The notes under the pieces were generated by a model. That model saw nothing but the letters and a program-made list of their open reading frames with translations. It was not told where the DNA came from and did not search any database. Source: Rhodospirillales bacterium (GTDB taxonomy: Bacteria > Pseudomonadota > Alphaproteobacteria > Rhodospirillales > Magnetospirillaceae). From it: 7,987 nt of DNA. Location of the stretch: contig JASHSH010000313.1 of NCBI GenBank assembly GCA_030040955.1, positions 1 to 7,987 on the forward strand, in the 5' to 3' direction. The translations under genes were made by a program, and so were the position numbers. Of this stretch, positions 5,229 to 7,987 are shown one piece after another. Numbering within the stretch: position 1 is the stretch's first letter; each line of letters opens with the position of its first letter.

Positions 5229-5858
5229 ATGGCGGCCAAGGTGGTCGCGGTCGCGCAGCGCAAGGGCGGCGCCGGAAAGACGACCCTGGTCGCGCAGCTC
5301 GGCATCTGCTGGGCGCGCCGGGGCCGCCAGGTGGCGTTGCTCGACATCGATCCGCAGGGCTCGCTCTCGGCCTGGTGGTCGGCGCGCGCCGACAAGACCG
5401 CGCCGCCGACGGTGCTGGCGGTACAGGGCTGGAGGCTCGCGACCGAGATCGACCGGCTGCGCCGCGACTATGAATATCTGATCCTGGACACGCCGCCGCA
5501 CGCCGACACCGACGCGCGCGTCGCCTGCCGCGCCGCGCAGCTCGTGATCGTTCCGGTGCAGCCGAGCCCGATGGATCTGTGGGCGACCGGCGCGACGCTC
5601 GAACTGGTGCGCCAGGAGCGCGGCCGCGCCCTGCTCGTGCTCAACCGCATCCCCGCGCGCGGACGCATGGTGGCGATCTCGCACGAACGCATCGCCGCCG
5701 AGAAGCTGCCGCTCGCCGCCGCGGGACTGGGCAACCGCGCCGCCTTCGCCACCAGCATGATCGACGGCCGCGGCGTGTGCGAGACCGAGCCCGAGGGGCT
5801 CGCCGCGCAGGAAGTCGCCGCGCTGGCCGCCGAGCTGGTCGGCATTCTTGCCGCCTAG
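5229..5858 (+). CDS. ParA-family partition ATPase, orphan
   Basis: This 209-residue deviant Walker ATPase of the ParA/MinD superfamily probably acts as a nucleotide-switched dimer that positions DNA, a protein cluster or another cargo. The deviant Walker A is KGGAGKTT (12-19), with the signature lysine Lys12 and the catalytic lysine Lys17. Switch I is LLDIDPQG (37-44), and Walker B is LILDTPP (84-90). The length fits the short ParA forms that lack an N-terminal helix-turn-helix. ATG 5229, after GGGGGCGAG, gives a normal N-terminus four residues inside a weaker TTG at 5217. There is no parB next to it and no parS-like site was recognised, so it is not the chromosomal parAB locus. It ends 3 bases before nudF and is probably cotranscribed with it. 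The cargo is unknown. Confidence 0.92.
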   Translation: MAAKVVAVAQRKGGAGKTTLVAQLGICWARRGRQVALLDIDPQGSLSAWWSARADKTAPPTVLAVQGWRLATEIDRLRRDYEYLILDTPPHADTDARVACRAAQLVIVPVQPSPMDLWATGATLELVRQERGRALLVLNRIPARGRMVAISHERIAAEKLPLAAAGLGNRAAFATSMIDGRGVCETEPEGLAAQEVAALAAELVGILAA

Positions 5859-5861
5859 GCC

Positions 5862-6497
5862 ATGGATCGCGCCCGGCCCAAGGCGGAGGAGATCGAGGTG
5901 CTGGCGCGCCAGACCGTGTTTCAGGGCTTTTTCCGCATCGACCGCTATCGCCTGCGGATTCCCCGCTTCGACGGCAAGGGCAAGCTCGCGCTCGACCGCG
6001 AGGTGTTCGAGCGCGGCCACGCGGCGGCGGTGCTGCTCTACGACGCCGCGCGCGACCGGGTCGGGCTGGTCGAGCAGTTCCGCCCCGGCGCGATGGCCGC
6101 CGGCGTCTATCCCTGGCTGATCGAGACGGTGGCCGGCATCGTCGAGGCGGGCGAGACGCCGGAGCGGGTGGCGGCGCGCGAGACCGAGGAGGAGGCCGGC
6201 GTGAAGCCGCTCGCGCTGCATCGCATCGGCGACTTCATGGTCAGCCCCGGGGGCGCGAGCGAAAGCGTGCGCCTGTTTTGCGCCCGGGTGGATTCACACG
6301 CGCTCGACGGACTCCACGGACTGGCCGAAGAGGGCGAGGACATCCGCGTGCTATCGCTGCCCGCGGAGGAGGCCATCGCGCTGGTCGACTCGGGCGGCGC
6401 GGTGAACGCGATCACTGTCATCGCATTGCAATGGCTGGCACTGCATCGCGCCGAAATCCGCAAGATGTGGGGGGTTGGCGGCGCCGAGGGCGCCTGA
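5862..6497 (+). CDS. nudF: ADP-ribose pyrophosphatase (Nudix hydrolase)
   Basis: This 211-residue cytoplasmic Nudix enzyme is expected to split ADP-ribose into AMP and ribose 5-phosphate. The Nudix box spans residues 92-114 and fits G-x5-E-x7-R-E-U-x-E-E-x-G-U, with Gly92, Glu98, Arg106, Glu107, Glu110, Glu111 and Gly113 all present. Features typical of E. coli NudF-type enzymes are VFQGFFRIDRYRLR near the N-terminus, FERGHAAAVLLYD (49-61), PWLIETVAG just before the box, SPGGASE (128-134) after it, GLAEEGEDIRV, and the C-terminal NAITVIALQWLALH helix. The length matches NudF (about 209). The ATG lies 3 bases after the parA-like stop, so the two are probably translated from one message. No functional link between them is evident. 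Confidence 0.93.
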   Translation: MDRARPKAEEIEVLARQTVFQGFFRIDRYRLRIPRFDGKGKLALDREVFERGHAAAVLLYDAARDRVGLVEQFRPGAMAAGVYPWLIETVAGIVEAGETPERVAARETEEEAGVKPLALHRIGDFMVSPGGASESVRLFCARVDSHALDGLHGLAEEGEDIRVLSLPAEEAIALVDSGGAVNAITVIALQWLALHRAEIRKMWGVGGAEGA

Positions 6498-6513
6498 CCC
6501 CGCCCGGTTTTCG

Positions 6514-6544
6514 TTGCTTGTTGGGACGAGGCCCGTGGTATAAC
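6514..6544 (+). promoter_or_regulatory. Promoter of aroQ-accB-accC, likely leaderless
   Basis: TATAAC (6539-6544) is a strong -10. Upstream, TTGCTT (6514-6519, 19-bp spacing) or GCTTGT (17-bp) could serve as -35. Transcription would start about 6-7 bases after the -10, which falls on the aroQ ATG at 6551. No Shine-Dalgarno precedes that ATG, in agreement with a leaderless message. Confidence 0.55.
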
Positions 6545-6550
6545 CGCGCC

Positions 6551-7042
6551 ATGCAGGGAAGCCGAAGACGCGCGGGGAAGCGCTCGACGCCCAACGTCCT
6601 GGTTCTCAACGGACCCAATCTCAACCTCCTGGGCAGCCGGGAACCGCAAATCTACGGGCTGGCCACGCTGGCCGACATCGAGTCGGCGTGCCGGACGCAT
6701 GCAAAGGCGATCGGCCTAGCCATCGATTTCCGCCAGAGCAATCACGAGGGCGAGCTGGTGACCTGGGTCCAGGAGGCGCGCGAACGCGCCGCGGGCATTC
6801 TGGTCAACCCCGCGGCCTTCGGCCACACTTCGGTCGCGCTGTACGACGCGCTGGTCGCGGTCACCCTGCCGGTGGTCGAGGTGCATCTCTCCAACATCTT
6901 CCGGCGCGAGCAGTTCCGGCACCATTCCTACGTCTCGCTCATCGCCAAGGGCGTGATCTGCGGGTTCGGGCCGCAGGGCTATCTGCTCGGCCTCGACGCC
7001 ATGCGCCGCCTGGTCCTTCCCGACGAAGACACCAGGGCGTGA
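6551..7042 (+). CDS. aroQ: Type II 3-dehydroquinate dehydratase
   Basis: AroQ removes water from 3-dehydroquinate to give 3-dehydroshikimate, the third step of the shikimate pathway; type II enzymes are dodecamers. The protein is 163 residues. Family motifs in order are NGPNLNLLGSREPQIYG (20-36), with Arg30 and the catalytic Tyr35; QSNHEGELV (62-70); NPAAFGHTSVAL (86-97), with Asn86 and His92; and EVHLSNIFRREQFRHHSY (110-127), with His112 and Arg123. Small departures from the usual NPAAYTHTS and SNIxxREEFRH do not affect the key residues. An Arg- and Lys-rich 14-residue N-terminal extension precedes the core. The start is ATG 6551, the first in frame before the core. accB follows 8 bases after the stop, giving the widespread aroQ-accB-accC arrangement. 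Confidence 0.96.
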   Translation: MQGSRRRAGKRSTPNVLVLNGPNLNLLGSREPQIYGLATLADIESACRTHAKAIGLAIDFRQSNHEGELVTWVQEARERAAGILVNPAAFGHTSVALYDALVAVTLPVVEVHLSNIFRREQFRHHSYVSLIAKGVICGFGPQGYLLGLDAMRRLVLPDEDTRA

Positions 7043-7050
7043 CCCGGCCG

Positions 7051-7500
7051 ATGGCCGCCAAGACCCAGATCGACGACGAGCTGGTGCGCCGGCTGGCGGC
7101 GCTGCTCGAGGAGACCAAGCTCAGCGAGATCGAGTACGAGGTCGGCGGTTTGCGGCTGCGGGTGGCGCGCAACCACGCCTCCGCCCCGTCCCCCGTTCAG
7201 CTGGCGCACGAGCCCGCGCGGCCGGCGCCGGCGACGACGGCCGCGGCCGAGCCGCCGGCCGATCATCCGGGCGCCGTCACCTCGCCGATGGTGGGCGTGG
7301 CCTATCTCGGTCCCGAGCCCGGCGCGCAGCCCTTCGTCGCGGTGGGCGACGCGGTGAGCGAGGGCGCCACGCTGCTGCTCATCGAGGCGATGAAGACCTT
7401 CAATCCGATCCGGGCACCGCGCGCGGGGCGCGTGACCCGCATCGTGGTGACCGACGGCCAGCCGGTCGAGTTCGGCGAGCCCCTGGTGATCCTCGGATGA
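7051..7500 (+). CDS. accB: Biotin carboxyl carrier protein of acetyl-CoA carboxylase
   Basis: AccB carries the biotin that shuttles CO2 from biotin carboxylase (AccC) to carboxyltransferase (AccAD) in the first step of fatty acid synthesis. The protein is 149 residues, normal for the family. An N-terminal helical segment (residues 5-41, including LAALLEETKLSEIEYE) is followed by a flexible linker rich in Ala and Pro (about 42-75). The C-terminal biotinyl domain (77-149) starts with SPMVGVAYLGPEPGAQPFV. The biotin acceptor is Lys115 in IEAMKTFNPI, and the domain ends GEPLVILG. ATG 7051 lies 8 bases after the aroQ stop, with no strong ribosome binding site, so translation is probably coupled. 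accC starts 13 bases after its stop. Biotinylation by BirA is expected. Confidence 0.96.
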   Translation: MAAKTQIDDELVRRLAALLEETKLSEIEYEVGGLRLRVARNHASAPSPVQLAHEPARPAPATTAAAEPPADHPGAVTSPMVGVAYLGPEPGAQPFVAVGDAVSEGATLLLIEAMKTFNPIRAPRAGRVTRIVVTDGQPVEFGEPLVILG

Positions 7501-7513
7501 CCCCGCGAGGAAG

Positions 7514-7987
7514 ATGTTCGGCAAGGTACTGATCGCCAACCGCGGCGAGATCGCGCTGCGCATCCTGCGCTGCTGCCGCGACATGGGCATCCGCACGGTC
7601 GCCGTGCATTCGACGGCGGATCACGATGCGATGCATGTGCGCCTGGCCGACGAATCGGTCTGCATCGGACCGCCGCCGGCGCGCGATTCCTATCTCAACA
7701 AGGCCGCGATCATCGCGGCCGCGACCATCACCAACTCCGACGCCATCCATCCCGGATACGGCTTCCTCGCCGAGAACGCCGACTTCGCGCAGATCGTCGA
7801 GGAGCATCACATCGCCTTCATCGGCCCGAGCCCGGCGCATATCCGCGAGATGGGCGACAAGATCCTGGCGCGCCAGACCGCGGCCCGCGTCGGCCTGCCG
7901 CTGGTGCCCGGCTCGCAGGGCGCGGTGACCACCGAGGCCGCCGCGCTGGCGGCGGCGCGCGAGATCGGCTACCCGGTGCTGGTGAAG
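7514..7987 (+). CDS. accC: Biotin carboxylase subunit of acetyl-CoA carboxylase (3' end outside window)
   Basis: AccC uses ATP and bicarbonate to carboxylate the biotin on AccB. Only the first 158 residues are present (about a third of the usual 450); the frame is open to the last base. The N-terminal biotin carboxylase domain is clear: MFGKVLIANRGEIALRILR, TVAVHSTADHDAMHVRLADE, CIGPPPARDSYLN, AIHPGYGFLAENADFA, FIGPSPAHIREMGDK, then the start of the ATP-grasp fold with GLPLVPGS. The final Lys158, in YPVLVK, matches the ATP-binding lysine 159 of the E. coli enzyme. ATG 7514 follows GAGGA (7507-7511) at short spacing. It is downstream of accB on the same strand and is certainly in the same operon. 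Confidence 0.97.
   Translation, partial: MFGKVLIANRGEIALRILRCCRDMGIRTVAVHSTADHDAMHVRLADESVCIGPPPARDSYLNKAAIIAAATITNSDAIHPGYGFLAENADFAQIVEEHHIAFIGPSPAHIREMGDKILARQTAARVGLPLVPGSQGAVTTEAAALAAAREIGYPVLVK

Noticed and set aside
5187..6221. 344-residue minus-strand frame opposite parA-like and nudF
   Set aside because: It is a shadow of two well-defined plus-strand genes, with low-complexity Arg/Ala/Gly/His composition and no motifs.
5579..6550. Plus-strand frame upstream of and in frame with aroQ
   Set aside because: It reads parA-like and nudF in a wrong frame. The aroQ core begins after ATG 6551, where a promoter is also found.
1..7987. CRISPR arrays, tRNA or rRNA genes, transposases, phage genes
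   Set aside because: No regularly spaced direct repeats, cloverleaf or rRNA signatures, or mobile-element proteins were seen on either strand.

Overview
The window is GC-rich chromosomal DNA from a member of the Alphaproteobacteria. The evidence is the RpoH sequence type, the Mth938-domain gene directly after secF, the aroQ-accB-accC order, and the class of intergenic palindromic repeats. Order and genus cannot be fixed from the sequence alone. Most of it is housekeeping DNA. I see no phage, transposase, CRISPR array, tRNA or rRNA.

Layout, left to right. Positions 1-1213 (+) hold the 3' part of secF and a small Mth938-domain gene. Positions 1214-1419 hold a composite palindromic repeat and the rho-independent terminator of the next, minus-strand unit. 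That unit (2035-1420, -) is a 32-residue single-pass membrane peptide with a strong ribosome binding site, followed 10 bases later by a four-helix PuuD-like (urate oxidase N-terminal domain) membrane protein that has no cytochrome c domain. Positions 2036-2372 carry a candidate promoter and three intergenic hairpins. A glycine-zipper lipoprotein gene lies at 2633-2373 (-). Positions 2634-3020 are a divergent regulatory region. It includes a long structured leader to rpoH with a 14-codon upstream ORF on a consensus Shine-Dalgarno.

rpoH (3021-3914, +) converges on a TPR/TylF-like fusion gene (4973-3966, -), with an 11-bp perfect stem between them. The fusion gene has no ATG, GTG or TTG at its N-terminus and seems to start at CTG. 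A repeat-rich divergent spacer follows (4974-5228). Then, on the plus strand, come an orphan ParA-type ATPase and nudF (3 bases apart), aroQ with a likely leaderless promoter, accB, and the 5' part of accC, which runs off the window.

Functionally, secF serves protein export, and rpoH directs the heat-shock or stress regulon. accB and accC form the biotin carboxylase half of acetyl-CoA carboxylase, and aroQ makes 3-dehydroshikimate. nudF clears ADP-ribose. The less ordinary parts are the rpoH leader with its small ORF, the membrane-peptide/PuuD-like pair, and the TPR protein with a degenerate methyltransferase-like C-terminus and a non-canonical start.
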